From: an uncultured Verrucomicrobiota bacterium
GTDB taxonomy: Bacteria > Verrucomicrobiota > Verrucomicrobiia > Limisphaerales > UBA9464
Length of the DNA stretch: 38,040 nucleotides
Direction: 5' to 3'
Assembly: GCA_903907925.1 (NCBI GenBank)
Contig: CAIVQB010000105.1
Span: 1 to 38,040, forward strand
The notes beneath the pieces are model-generated. The model had not been told where the DNA came from, searched no databases, and worked only from the letters and a program-made list of their open reading frames with translations. Each line of letters opens with the position of its first letter. The stretch's first letter is position 1. The translations under genes and the position numbers were made by a program. This document shows positions 24,476 through 33,445 of the stretch, one piece after another.

Positions 24476-27400
24476 TCAATCGGGATATATCACTTCATTC
24501 AGGCCCAGCACCAGCAGGCAATACGCCTCCAGCGCCCTTCGTTCCGCGGTCGGCATCGGAGACGCGTCGGCGGCCCGCCAGTGACGGCCGTTGCCGGAGG
24601 GTTCGATCTCGAGATCATCGACGCCGAGGGCTGATCCCCACGGCCGGATGGCGAGGCGATCCCCAGCGTTGAGCGGAGCCGGATCGGTCACGTCCAACAC
24701 CGGTGTGGCATCATCGTTGACCCACACCTGCCAGCGGTTTCCGACGGATTGAACCCGAACTGGAAAAGGTCGAAGGGTGGGCAATGAACACACCGTTGAG
24801 TCCAGCGTTTGGATCTCTGGACCCAGACGCCGAAGCGTCAACCGTTGCTCGCGCGGATCGAATGACAACTCGTAGCCCACCGATCGGTCCCCGGTCGCGT
24901 TGCAGTGCAGCAGAATGCCACCGTTTTCGAATGCGGGATGCAAGACGACGCGAGTTCGCAGGGTTCCTTCGGTGAATCGCGCAACATCGGAGACGGCGAA
25001 CGGGCCGTTGCCGCGTTCGACGATGCGGTTGCCCTCGTATTGATCCGGCCAGTGACCGCGTCGGGCGGACCAGCCCGCGGGTGCCTGGATGAAGTCTGCG
25101 GGTTGGAGATGGTCAAAATAAGTGGTGTTCATCGTCGCCGGCACGTCGGCCTTGAATTCAAGGCGGGTCGCAATGCGCGCGAACGCCTTCTGCTGGCGTT
25201 TGAGGAATTCCCGACCGAGTTGGTGTTCCCGCGGCGAAGGATTTCGGTTCAGCGCGAGTTGATACGCCCGGGTGATCCAACGTTCCGAGACGGACGATTG
25301 GATCGGGACCGAGGCCGGTGCTGGCGCTGTTTCGCGCAATAGCCTACGGGCAAAGGCCGCCGCCTGATCGCGCATGAAGTCGTCATTCAACAGCAGCAGT
25401 GCCTGCGGCGCGACGGTGGTGACCGGGCGTTCGGTCAGCGGCGAAAACGTATTGGCGTAGTCGAGTGATTCCAGAAACGGCACCGGTGAGGTTCGACGGA
25501 CGTAGGCGTACACGCTGCGCCGGCTCTGCTCCGCCGTTGAGGAGATTTCCCAATCCGTTCCCGGGCGCGAACCGCCGGCAAGCACTTCACCGCCGAGATG
25601 GGGAAAAAATCCGCGTCCGCCCGGATCAAGGTTCAGTTGACCGCTGATGGCGAGGATGGAATCGCGAATGGATTCGGCCTCCAGCCGGCGCAGATTCCAG
25701 CGCCACAACAGTTCATTCGTCGGATCCGCGACGCTGGCAGCGGCGGATGCCGTGGACGTTCGACGGTAGGTCTCCGAAAGCAGAATCGTCTTGTGCAGGC
25801 GCTTCAACGACCAACCTCCGTCGATGAAATCCGCCGCGAGCCAATCGAGCAGCGCGGGATGTGTCGGCAATTCCCCGGCACGGCCGAAATCACCAACCGT
25901 CCGTACCAGACCGCGGCCAAAATGATGGTGCCAGACGCGGTTGACGATGACGCGGGCGGTCAGCGGATTGTCGCGGCTCGCGATCCAATCGGCGAGAGCC
26001 GTGCGCCGGCCGGAGGTTGGGGCATTGGTCGTGCGCGACGGCAGGTGGGGCGATTTCGCACCTAGAACGCTGAGGAACGCAGGTTGTACTTCATCTCCCG
26101 GCGTTCGGGCATTTCCGCGTTTCAACAGGAACGTGGGCTCGGGGGTTCCGCCGGATTCGCGCAGGGCGAGCGCGTAGTCAAACGCCGGAGTTTGCTGCCG
26201 GAGCGTTTTGATGCGGGCGTCCAAGGACTTGCGATCGGTCGTGGCATTGGTGCGGATCAGTTGGCTTTCGAGCTCACGGATTTTCTCGCCGCGTTCCCGT
26301 TCCCAATCAGCGATGGCCGCGGGCGAGGCGAGCAGGCGATGCCCGGTCGATTGGGCGGGTTCGGAAAGATGCTGACCGGGGAGGACGCCGCGGAAAAACG
26401 AAAGCATCCGGTAGTAGTCCTCGTGAGGAATCGGATCGAACTTATGCTCGTGGCAACGGGCGCAGCCAAGGGTTAGCCCAAGAAACGCGGTTCCCGTCGT
26501 GGCGAGCATGTCGTCGAGTTCATCGAATTGGGCGGTCAACGGATCGTCCGGCTCATCGTCCAAAACCCCCAGTCGCGCGAATCCGGTGGCGATCACTCCA
26601 TCGGCCGAGAAGGGTTCCATTTCATCGCCGGCCAGGTGTTCCCGAATAAATTGATCGTACGGCTTGTCCGCATTCAGCGCGCGGATCACGTAGTCGCGAT
26701 ATCGCCAGGCATAGGGTTTCTCACCGTCACGCTCATAGCCGTTGCTCTGGGCGAAGCGCATCACGTCGAGCCAATGCCGTCCCCAGCGTTCGCCATAGAG
26801 GGGCGAAGCCAGCAGGCGATCGACGAGCCGTTCCCAAGCGTCCGGACGATCGTCGCGTTCGAACGCCTCGACGTCTTCGGGAGCGGGAGGGATTCCCAAC
26901 AGATCGAAACTGGCCCGCCGGATCAGTTGGCGACGATCGGCCAGTGGATTTGGCGCGATGCCCGCCGCCCTGAGTTTCTCCAGAATAAAGGCGTCGACTG
27001 GAGGAGTTCCGGCGGGTGCGGGTGGCAATGCGGGACGCCGGATCGGTTGAAACGCCCACCAAGCGCGGCCGGCCGCCATTCGATCCGGGGTGGAATTCGT
27101 CGTCGGAGATGATGTGGCAACGGGGCTCTGGGCGGAACGGGTGACGGGCCAGGGCGTTCCCAAACGAACCCATTCCACCAACAGCGCGACCTCGGATGCC
27201 GACAAGGGCTTCTTCGGGGGCATCTGGAAGTCAGGATCCTTCCGCCGGATCCCGGTGATCATCCTGCTGTCGTCAGGCGCACCTGGCACGGCGATCGGTC
27301 CATGTTCGCCGCCCTTGAGAAATGCTTCGGCCGAATCCAATCGAAGCCCGCCCTTTTGCTTTTCGCTCCCATGACACTCGACGCACCGGTCGAGTAATAA

Positions 27401-27571
27401 CGGGCGGATCTTGGATTCAAAAAACGCGGTGGCGACTTCGGGCGTTGGGACTGCCGGCCCGGCCTGAATCGCCGCGAGCGACACGAAGATCAAGCCGAGC
27501 GCTACCTCCGCGATCGTGGGCAATCGCGAGGCTCGAAATCGGACTGATCGTTGGATGGGTGGCAGTCCCAT
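24476..27571 (-). CDS. PSD1 cytochrome c / DUF1549 / DUF1553 protein, copy 2
   Basis: A 1031-residue secreted protein with a hydrophobic export signal (IAEVALGLIFVSLAAIQAGP). Domains in order: planctomycete-type cytochrome c with CVECH (63-67), DUF1549 (about 190-395) with CARCHEHKFDP (370-380), DUF1553 (about 515-780; LTARVIVNRVWHHHFGRGLV), and a C-terminal jelly-roll-like domain (about 810-1000; HPAFENGGILLHCNATGDRS, FPVRVQSVGNRWQVWVNDDA) that resembles DUF1080 or LamG-type sugar-binding modules. The extra binding domain is at the C-terminus here and between DUF1549 and DUF1553 in copy 1, so the two copies probably handle different ligands. It is the first gene of the minus-strand run, and ATG 27571 is the likely start. 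Confidence 0.9.
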   Translation of the reverse strand: MGLPPIQRSVRFRASRLPTIAEVALGLIFVSLAAIQAGPAVPTPEVATAFFESKIRPLLLDRCVECHGSEKQKGGLRLDSAEAFLKGGEHGPIAVPGAPDDSRMITGIRRKDPDFQMPPKKPLSASEVALLVEWVRLGTPWPVTRSAQSPVATSSPTTNSTPDRMAAGRAWWAFQPIRRPALPPAPAGTPPVDAFILEKLRAAGIAPNPLADRRQLIRRASFDLLGIPPAPEDVEAFERDDRPDAWERLVDRLLASPLYGERWGRHWLDVMRFAQSNGYERDGEKPYAWRYRDYVIRALNADKPYDQFIREHLAGDEMEPFSADGVIATGFARLGVLDDEPDDPLTAQFDELDDMLATTGTAFLGLTLGCARCHEHKFDPIPHEDYYRMLSFFRGVLPGQHLSEPAQSTGHRLLASPAAIADWERERGEKIRELESQLIRTNATTDRKSLDARIKTLRQQTPAFDYALALRESGGTPEPTFLLKRGNARTPGDEVQPAFLSVLGAKSPHLPSRTTNAPTSGRRTALADWIASRDNPLTARVIVNRVWHHHFGRGLVRTVGDFGRAGELPTHPALLDWLAADFIDGGWSLKRLHKTILLSETYRRTSTASAAASVADPTNELLWRWNLRRLEAESIRDSILAISGQLNLDPGGRGFFPHLGGEVLAGGSRPGTDWEISSTAEQSRRSVYAYVRRTSPVPFLESLDYANTFSPLTERPVTTVAPQALLLLNDDFMRDQAAAFARRLLRETAPAPASVPIQSSVSERWITRAYQLALNRNPSPREHQLGREFLKRQQKAFARIATRLEFKADVPATMNTTYFDHLQPADFIQAPAGWSARRGHWPDQYEGNRIVERGNGPFAVSDVARFTEGTLRTRVVLHPAFENGGILLHCNATGDRSVGYELSFDPREQRLTLRRLGPEIQTLDSTVCSLPTLRPFPVRVQSVGNRWQVWVNDDATPVLDVTDPAPLNAGDRLAIRPWGSALGVDDLEIEPSGNGRHWRAADASPMPTAERRALEAYCLLVLGLNEVIYPD

Positions 27572-27896
27572 GGCGGAATTCGGACGGATCGCGGCAGTCG
27601 GGCCTTTCCCAATCCACTCGAAACCCGGTTTTCAACCGCATTTGCACCGGACGATGGTATGGGAAATTCGAGCGGATGCTGGCAGCCCGGGTGGGTGCAG
27701 ACGAGTGGCAAAATAATGGAGCCAATCTAGTCCACCTGTATCCGCTGATGGTGCCGACGAAGTTTGGCGGTCGGGACAAAGCGGTAAGTCCGGTTGCCGC
27801 TTTGTCACGGGGGCTCATCCTTGCTGGTCGGATCGATCGAAAACCGGATAGAGTGTGGCCGGGGCTTCGATTGGGAGAAATTCCAGGAAGCAATCG
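27572..27896 (+). promoter_or_regulatory. Divergent intergenic region with tandem hairpins before the sensor kinase
   Basis: This 325-base gap separates the divergent PSD1 and sensor-kinase genes. GACAAAGCGGTAA (27775-27787) pairs with TTGCCGCTTTGTC (27794-27806), 13 pairs including one G-U, around the loop GTCCGG. Directly before it CCGAC/GTCGG (27754-27758 and 27770-27774) forms a second, smaller stem. The pair ends 90 bases before the kinase start. No T-run follows, so these are not simple terminators. They could be an operator, a leader structure or an extragenic palindrome. No convincing -35/-10 pair was found. Confidence 0.45.
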
Positions 27897-29732
27897 ATGA
27901 TAGACGCCAGGAGAATCAAGTCGGTCTTGCGCGACCGCCTCTGGGTGGCCATTTGCCGCCCGGAGGCGCGTTTCGTCATGCTGATCGTGGTGGTGGGAAC
28001 GCTCCTTCTGGCGGTGGGTTTGGCGCGGGTTTGCCGGCGGCTGGATGAGAGACGGCTCCAGCGCGATGCCCGACTTCTGGCCGCGCTCATCAAGGAACGG
28101 TTCGACAGTCACCGGGATGGATTGGTCAGTCTGGGCAAGAGCCTCGAGTCCAAGGCCGACCTCCACTGGATTGGCTTTTCCAATCAGGTGGAGATGCTTT
28201 ACCCGGCGTTGAACTATCCCGCGTTCACGGAATTCTCCTATGCGCCGCGGGTATTTGATCAGCATCGGTCGGCCTTTGAATCCCGTGCGATGGCTATGGC
28301 GGGTCGGCCCATCCCCATTCGCTTTCCGGACGGTCGTTCGAATGAGTGGATCTCGTTCCCCATTTTTTTTCATCAATTCACCCATCCGCATTGGGCTTTG
28401 GTCGATGACATTTTCACGCTCTGGGGCCTCGATTTGAATCAGGATGATCGCGAACGCGAGTGGATGCGCTGGGCTTGGGGGGCGGGACGGCCGGCGACGA
28501 CCGCCGCGGGTCCCTCGGTCTGGGGGCCGGGTGATTCCGGGCGGATCCGCCTCTACCTTCCGGTCTTTGATCCGGATCAGCAGGACTGGACATCACGGTC
28601 CAACGCAACCTTCATGGGTTCTCCGAGGTTGATTCAGGATCCAGGATTTCGGCGGGAAGCCGTGCGCGCGGAGGTGAATCTTGTCCGACTGCGTGGCCTG
28701 CTCTGCGCCACCATTGATGTTCCACGGCTTGTGGCGCGGGCGTTCCCGTCGAATGCACTTCCGCTGGCGCTGGCCATCGATGACGCCCCGGCAGGAACCA
28801 ACATCCACCGCATGTTCGGGGCAGTTCCTGCGGGCAGCTATTTGCAGACGGAATTCGTTGAGCACTATTTTGGCCGAGACTGGCGGTTTCAATTCGCAAC
28901 GACCCGACTGTGGGAGGCGTCGTCGCTTCGGTACTGGCCGCTGGTGGAACTGGGGGTGGGCGGCCTGCTGAGTGTCGCCGCGGCGGCGATCGTCGGGATG
29001 GGTGTGGAGGGCCGGGCCCGCGATCGGGAAGCGCGACAAAACTCCGAGGCCCAACAACACGAGTTGGAACGGGCGCGGGATGACCTGCGAACCGCCGTTG
29101 AGGCGCGACAACAGTTGAATCGAAACCTTCACGACAGCGTGCTCCAGCGTTTGTACGCGGTCATTCTTCAAACCCGGGAAGTGCGCGACACGGTGGCGCA
29201 TGGTTGGGTTCCGGCCGTCGGCCGGGTGGATCGCCAGATCAGCGAACTCGATTCGGTGATGAATGACATCCGCGGCTTCCTTTCGGGCGGCGGAGTCCAT
29301 GGCATTTCGGGAGCGGACCTCGGACTGGCCCTGCGGGGTGTGAGTGCGACCTTTTCCCGGCAGGGAGGTGTCGTGGTGGAAGTTGTAGCTTCGACGGAGG
29401 CCCTCAACGCGGTGCCGCCCGAGTGCGGTGAGCATTTTCTTCAGATCGTTCGGGAAGGCGTCAGCAACGCCTGGCGTCACGGCAAGGCGCGTCGGGTGAG
29501 TGTTGTCCTCGGAATTGAGGAAGAGCGCGTGATCCTGCGGCTTGAGGATAACGGCCGCGGGTTTAATCCTGAATCCACTTCCCATCGGGGACAGGGACTT
29601 CGCAATCTCCGGGAACGCGCTGCGCTTTGCGGAGGTGTGATGGAAGTGGAGTCCCGCGCGGGCGGGCCCACCCGCCTGACGTTCCGTCTTCCGAAATCCG
29701 GGACTTCCGCGCCGCCGCCGTCCATCTCCTGA
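27897..29732 (+). CDS. Membrane sensor histidine kinase (NarL/DegS-type, HisKA_3)
   Basis: A 611-residue inner-membrane kinase. It has a membrane segment at about 26-43, a periplasmic sensor domain of some 300 residues that looks CHASE-like (SLGKSLESKADLHWIGFSNQ, LNYPAFTEFSYAPRVFDQHR), a second membrane segment near 348-368, a coiled coil (EAQQHELERARDDLRTAVEA), the HisKA_3 phosphorylation site LNRNLHDSVLQRLYAVI with His412, and an HATPase domain (QIVREGVSNAWRHGKARR, LEDNGRGFNPE, GQGLRNLRERAALCGG). ATG at 27897 has AGGAAG upstream; the frame is open to 27855. The response regulator starts 6 nt after the stop, so the two form a two-component system. The ligand of the sensor domain is unknown. 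Confidence 0.9.
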   Translation: MIDARRIKSVLRDRLWVAICRPEARFVMLIVVVGTLLLAVGLARVCRRLDERRLQRDARLLAALIKERFDSHRDGLVSLGKSLESKADLHWIGFSNQVEMLYPALNYPAFTEFSYAPRVFDQHRSAFESRAMAMAGRPIPIRFPDGRSNEWISFPIFFHQFTHPHWALVDDIFTLWGLDLNQDDREREWMRWAWGAGRPATTAAGPSVWGPGDSGRIRLYLPVFDPDQQDWTSRSNATFMGSPRLIQDPGFRREAVRAEVNLVRLRGLLCATIDVPRLVARAFPSNALPLALAIDDAPAGTNIHRMFGAVPAGSYLQTEFVEHYFGRDWRFQFATTRLWEASSLRYWPLVELGVGGLLSVAAAAIVGMGVEGRARDREARQNSEAQQHELERARDDLRTAVEARQQLNRNLHDSVLQRLYAVILQTREVRDTVAHGWVPAVGRVDRQISELDSVMNDIRGFLSGGGVHGISGADLGLALRGVSATFSRQGGVVVEVVASTEALNAVPPECGEHFLQIVREGVSNAWRHGKARRVSVVLGIEEERVILRLEDNGRGFNPESTSHRGQGLRNLRERAALCGGVMEVESRAGGPTRLTFRLPKSGTSAPPPSIS

Positions 29733-29737
29733 GTTCG

Positions 29738-30391
29738 ATGAACCCATCCACCGCTTCGACGCCGATCCGGGTGCTGGTCGTCGATGATCATCATGTGGTC
29801 CGGGCGGGTCTGCGAACCTTGTTGTCGGCCGATCCCCGCATTTGTGTGGTGGGTGAGGCGGCGCTGGCGGCGGAGGTGTTTCCAGCCCTCACTGCGACCC
29901 GGCCGCAGGTGGTCCTTCTCGACGTTCGCCTGCCCGACGGTTCGGGAACGGAGCTGGCCGGTCGCATCACCGCGCTTCCGAATCCGCCCCGCGTGGTGAT
30001 TCTCACCTCGTTTCTGGAACCGACCGAAGTCTTCCGCGCCTTGGCGGCGAACGTCGACGGCTACCTGCTCAAGGACAGCGAAGGCGACGCGTTGGTCGCG
30101 GCGTTGGTGGCGGTGGCCCATGGCGAACAGGTGTTGCATCCGCAGGTGCTGCGACTGGTTTTGGGGCAGGTCCCAGAATCGCAGAGCGGCGGTCCGCTGG
30201 ATCGGTTGACGCCGCAGGAACGGCGTATTCTCGGATTGATCACCCAGGGCCAGACCAACAAGGAAATCGGCGGCGAGATTGGCGTTTCAGAAAAGACGGT
30301 TCGCAATCTCATGACCAACGTCCTGGCCAAGCTGGGTGTCGAACGCCGGCAACAGGCGGTCGCGTTGTTCGTTCGCGAATCGGGGAGCTGA
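29738..30391 (+). CDS. NarL/FixJ-family response regulator
   Basis: A 217-residue regulator with a receiver domain (IRVLVVDDHHVVRAGLRTLL; acidic Asp16/Asp17, phosphoacceptor Asp62 in LLDVRLPDGSG, Thr90 in ILTSF, Lys112 in YLLKDSEG) and a LuxR-type helix-turn-helix (LTPQERRILGLITQGQTNKE, then IGVSEKTVRNLMTNVLAKLG, about 152-197). It would bind DNA as a phosphorylated dimer. The frame is open from 29627 inside the kinase gene, but ATG 29738, 6 nt after the kinase stop, gives the standard N-terminus. The target is not visible; the esterase gene 24 nt downstream and the hairpins upstream of the kinase are the first places to look. Confidence 0.92.
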   Translation: MNPSTASTPIRVLVVDDHHVVRAGLRTLLSADPRICVVGEAALAAEVFPALTATRPQVVLLDVRLPDGSGTELAGRITALPNPPRVVILTSFLEPTEVFRALAANVDGYLLKDSEGDALVAALVAVAHGEQVLHPQVLRLVLGQVPESQSGGPLDRLTPQERRILGLITQGQTNKEIGGEIGVSEKTVRNLMTNVLAKLGVERRQQAVALFVRESGS

Positions 30392-30415
30392 TTGAGCGCG
30401 CGGGAGGTTTCTGGC

Positions 30416-31633
30416 ATGAACCGGCTCGTGCATCCCAGAACCCTTGGATTGGATTTGAGAATCCGGATCCGCCTTTTGAGTTTTACCGTACTGGCGATGT
30501 CTCTGATGCGGGTGTCCGTCGCCGCGTCCCCGGGCCTTCTTCTCGAGTCACCTTCGGACTATCAGGTCGTGCAACGTCGAACCTGGTCGATGGGCGAAAT
30601 TCAGGTCAGCGGTCGCACTACGAGTCCAGCGACGGTTCGCATTCGGATCCGGGGTGAATCGGTGTCGGGTGTCTTTGATTCCGGCGTGGTGGAAGCCCGG
30701 TCCGACGGGATCGAGCCGCGGTTCAGTGCGGTGATCCCGGTCCCGCCCGGAGGATGGTACGAGTTGACCGTGCGATCCGTTGATGGACCCGCGTCCGGAG
30801 ATGAAGTGCGGATCGGTCACGTGGGTGTCGGTGAAGTGTTTGTCGGAGCTGGTCAGTCGAATTCCACCAATTACGGCGAGGAACGGCAGCATCCCGGTTC
30901 CGGTCGGGTCTCGACGTTTGACGGAGTGTCGTGGCGACTGGCGGATGATCCGCAGCCGGGAACGTTCGATCATTCCGGCGGCGGCAGTTTCTGGCCCGCG
31001 CTCGGCGATGTGCTGGCGGAAAGACTCCGCGTGCCGATTGGATTTGCGGTAACCGGCGCGGGCGCGACCAGCGTGCTGCAATGGCAACCGCGCGGATCGC
31101 GGATCGGCATTCGACCCACCGCCTATGGCTTTGTCCGCGAAGTGGGCACCAACGCATGGCAATGCGACGGCGTCTTGTTCGAACATCTGGCACGACGGAT
31201 TGCGGCATTGGGTCCGCGGGGATTCCGTGCCGTGCTGTGGCATCAGGGCGAGAGCGATTCCAACCAGCCGCATCCGGTGCCACGTCGAATCACAGGACCG
31301 GAATACACCGCAGCCTTGGAAACGTTAATTCAGGGTCAGCGAACCCTGGCGGGCTGGCCGATCCCGTGGTTGGTGGCGAGGGTCAGCTACCACGTTCCCG
31401 ACGATCCCGGCTCCGGCGTGATCCGCGATGCGCAGGCTGAGATCTGGCGTCGCGGCATTGCCTTCGAGGGACCGGACACCGACGCACTACAAGGTGACTT
31501 CCGCGAAGCCAACGGTCGCGGCGTCCATTTCAGTGGCAAAGGCCTCCGTGCTCATGGCCGGCTTTGGGCGGAAAAAATCTGGAAGTGGTTGGAGCGCCAG
31601 CGGACTGCGAACCGTCCCGCCGGACCTAGCTGA
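30416..31633 (+). CDS. Secreted sialate-O-acetylesterase-like SGNH carbohydrate esterase
   Basis: A 405-residue exported protein (signal region RIRIRLLSFTVLAMSLMRVS then VAAS). An N-terminal beta-sandwich of about 100 residues (TWSMGEIQVSGRTTSPATVR) is followed by the SASA/SGNH hydrolase core: block I GEVFVGAGQSNS with the nucleophile Ser, a Gly-block near VTGAGATSVLQW, VLWHQGESDSNQPH (block III), and the C-terminal D-x-x-H-like site in GRGVHFSGKGLRAHG. Such enzymes remove acetyl groups from sialic acids or plant polysaccharides. ATG 30416 has GGGAGG nine bases upstream. It lies 24 nt after the response regulator and is probably cotranscribed with the two-component system, an arrangement that suggests substrate-linked control. 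Confidence 0.85.
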   Translation: MNRLVHPRTLGLDLRIRIRLLSFTVLAMSLMRVSVAASPGLLLESPSDYQVVQRRTWSMGEIQVSGRTTSPATVRIRIRGESVSGVFDSGVVEARSDGIEPRFSAVIPVPPGGWYELTVRSVDGPASGDEVRIGHVGVGEVFVGAGQSNSTNYGEERQHPGSGRVSTFDGVSWRLADDPQPGTFDHSGGGSFWPALGDVLAERLRVPIGFAVTGAGATSVLQWQPRGSRIGIRPTAYGFVREVGTNAWQCDGVLFEHLARRIAALGPRGFRAVLWHQGESDSNQPHPVPRRITGPEYTAALETLIQGQRTLAGWPIPWLVARVSYHVPDDPGSGVIRDAQAEIWRRGIAFEGPDTDALQGDFREANGRGVHFSGKGLRAHGRLWAEKIWKWLERQRTANRPAGPS

Positions 31634-31649
31634 AGAGCCAACTCTCGGC

Positions 31650-31817
31650 CTATGGAGTGCGCTGGCAGAGCGAAGCGGCGACAGCGCTTTGGAGCCGGGC
31701 TTGGATGGAAATCGCCGGCGCAGGGGACGATCCGAACCGTGGGTGACTCTTGAGCAACGGCACCGCCCCACCGGTTCCATAGCGGCGTGGCGCTACGCTT
31801 CCCGCCGCAGTCCATGG
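31650..31817. repeat. Inverted pair of a dispersed GC-rich repeat
   Basis: Bases 31650-31692 (CTATGGAGTGCGCTGGCAGA onward) and the reverse complement of 31777-31817 (CCATGGACTGCGGCGGGAAG onward) are imperfect copies of one roughly 42-base unit, placed head to head 84 bases apart. The unit has the GAGTGCG...CGAAGC...GCTTTGG layout of repeats that recur in verrucomicrobial genomes, as I recall. The gap between the esterase and aminopeptidase stops (31634-31909) holds no gene. Confidence 0.55.
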
Positions 31818-31909
31818 GGAGGCAACGCTCCCGGTAAAACGCGTTGCTCTGGATCCCGTTTTCCTTCCGTTCCTGCTTTCGTGCTTTCCAGATTCCTCAA
31901 TTCGGAGGG

Positions 31910-33202
31910 TCACCGCCGCCGGGCCATGAGTTCCTCAATCGCGTCGGCTTCAATCGGAATGCCGGCCATGAGGTCGAGATTGCCGCCGCGCCGGATGACG
32001 ACGTCGTTTTCCAGACGGACGGCGAGGCCCTCGTCGCGGAGGTAGAGGGCGGGTTCAACGGTCATCACCCAGCCCTCCTCGAAGGGCTTTGCGAGGGATC
32101 CGACATCGTGCACGTCGAGGCCGAGCGGATGACCGCAGCCGTGCATGAAATACTTCCGGTAGGCCGGCCGTTCGGGATCCTGATTGCGGATGTCGCGCGG
32201 CTTGAGCAGACCGAGGTCGACGCATTCCTTCTCGATGACCTGTTCGCATTCCTTCTGCCACACGGCCCATTTCTTTCCCGGAATCAAACCGTCGATCTGG
32301 GTGCGAAGGACGCGGAGAACGGCGTTGTAAACTTGGCGCTGACGGCGGGTGAAGCGGCCATTGACGGGAATCGTGCGGGTCAGATCGGCATTGTAACTCG
32401 CGTAACTGGCACCGACATCGAGCAGCAGCAGATCGCCATTGCGGCAGATTTGATCGTTGTCGATGTAGTGGAGAACGCAGGCGTTGGCACCGCTGGCGAT
32501 GATCGGGGAATAGGCGAAACCGCCGCCGCCGCGGGTGAATTCGTGGATGAATTCGGCCTCGATTTCGAGTTCACCGATTCCGGGTTTCACCTTGCGCGCG
32601 ACGCGAGCGAATCCCTTGCCGGTGAGATCGCAGGCCTTTTGGAGCAGCGCGATCTCCGCCGGTGACTTGGTGACACGCAATTTGTGAAGCAGCGGAGCGA
32701 GCCGGTGATAGCTGTGGAGCGGGAACTGGGAGCGGGCCTTTTGGATGAAGCGATCATCGCGGGTCTCGACCTCGGACGTGGACCGTTTGTGTTCGTTGGT
32801 GTTGAGGTAGGCGTGTTCCGCCTCGCACATGATCCGGCGGAACAAACCGGGAAACTCGGAGAGCCAGTGAATCTGCTGGATGCCGGTGCGTTTGCGGGCT
32901 TCTTCGCGGGTAAGCTTGTGGCCTTCCCAGACGGCGATGAGATCGCTGGTCTCGCGAAGGAACAACATCTCGCGATGCTTGGGATCATCGGCGTCGGGAA
33001 ACAGCACGAGGATCGTCTCCTCCTGGTTCACGCCGGTCAGCCAGAAGAGATCGGAATTCGGGATGAGGCGCAGCGTGCCATCGGCGTTGGTGGGAAGGAT
33101 GTCGTTGGAATTGACGACGGCGAGCGATCCGGGGAGCAGGAGGCGGGAAAGACGGGCGCGGTTCTGGACGAACAAGGCGGGATCAATCGGTGCGTGGCGC
33201 AT
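31910..33202 (-). CDS. pepP: Xaa-Pro aminopeptidase (M24B)
   Basis: A 430-residue cytoplasmic metallopeptidase that removes an N-terminal residue preceding proline. The N-terminal AMP_N domain (RARLSRLLLPGSLAVVNSND, SDLFWLTGVNQEETILVLFP) is followed by the pita-bread catalytic domain with all five metal ligands in view: two Asp in LLLDVGASYASYNADLTRTI, His in HGCGHPLGLDVHDVG, Glu in MTVEPALYL and Glu in VRLENDVVI. This is close to the PepP type. ATG 33202 starts at MRHAPIDPALFVQNRA; the open frame to 33376 is not protein-like. The gene is divergent from the TSUP permease gene and has no operon partner. It would help recycle proline-containing peptides, which fits the hydroxyproline theme only loosely. 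Confidence 0.92.
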   Translation of the reverse strand: MRHAPIDPALFVQNRARLSRLLLPGSLAVVNSNDILPTNADGTLRLIPNSDLFWLTGVNQEETILVLFPDADDPKHREMLFLRETSDLIAVWEGHKLTREEARKRTGIQQIHWLSEFPGLFRRIMCEAEHAYLNTNEHKRSTSEVETRDDRFIQKARSQFPLHSYHRLAPLLHKLRVTKSPAEIALLQKACDLTGKGFARVARKVKPGIGELEIEAEFIHEFTRGGGGFAYSPIIASGANACVLHYIDNDQICRNGDLLLLDVGASYASYNADLTRTIPVNGRFTRRQRQVYNAVLRVLRTQIDGLIPGKKWAVWQKECEQVIEKECVDLGLLKPRDIRNQDPERPAYRKYFMHGCGHPLGLDVHDVGSLAKPFEEGWVMTVEPALYLRDEGLAVRLENDVVIRRGGNLDLMAGIPIEADAIEELMARRR

Positions 33203-33286
33203 GGACCCAGTTTCCCCGGGAGAGGCCAGCGCTGCAATCCCGCAGGGGCGAGGTTTGGGCCTGCGAATTCGAAGAAGACGAAGAGG

Positions 33287-33316
33287 ACACTGATTCCACT
33301 GATCTACACGGATTCC
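33287..33316. repeat. ACTGATTCC-type triple imperfect repeat
   Basis: ACACTGATTCCACTGATCTA followed by CACGGATTCC is three imperfect copies of a roughly 10-base unit. This phrase type recurs in intergenic regions of many unrelated bacterial genomes, as I recall. It lies in the 243-base gap between the divergent aminopeptidase and TSUP genes. No promoter was assigned there. Confidence 0.5.
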
Positions 33317-33445
33317 TGAAGAGCAGATTGATTTCGATCCATTCCGTCGGTCGTCAGCAGCCGGGAATTGCTGCACGCCCGCGGTGGATCGGGCAGCCTC
33401 ATCGGCGCGGCGACGAATGTTCGTTCACGCCTCCGACGACCTGCC

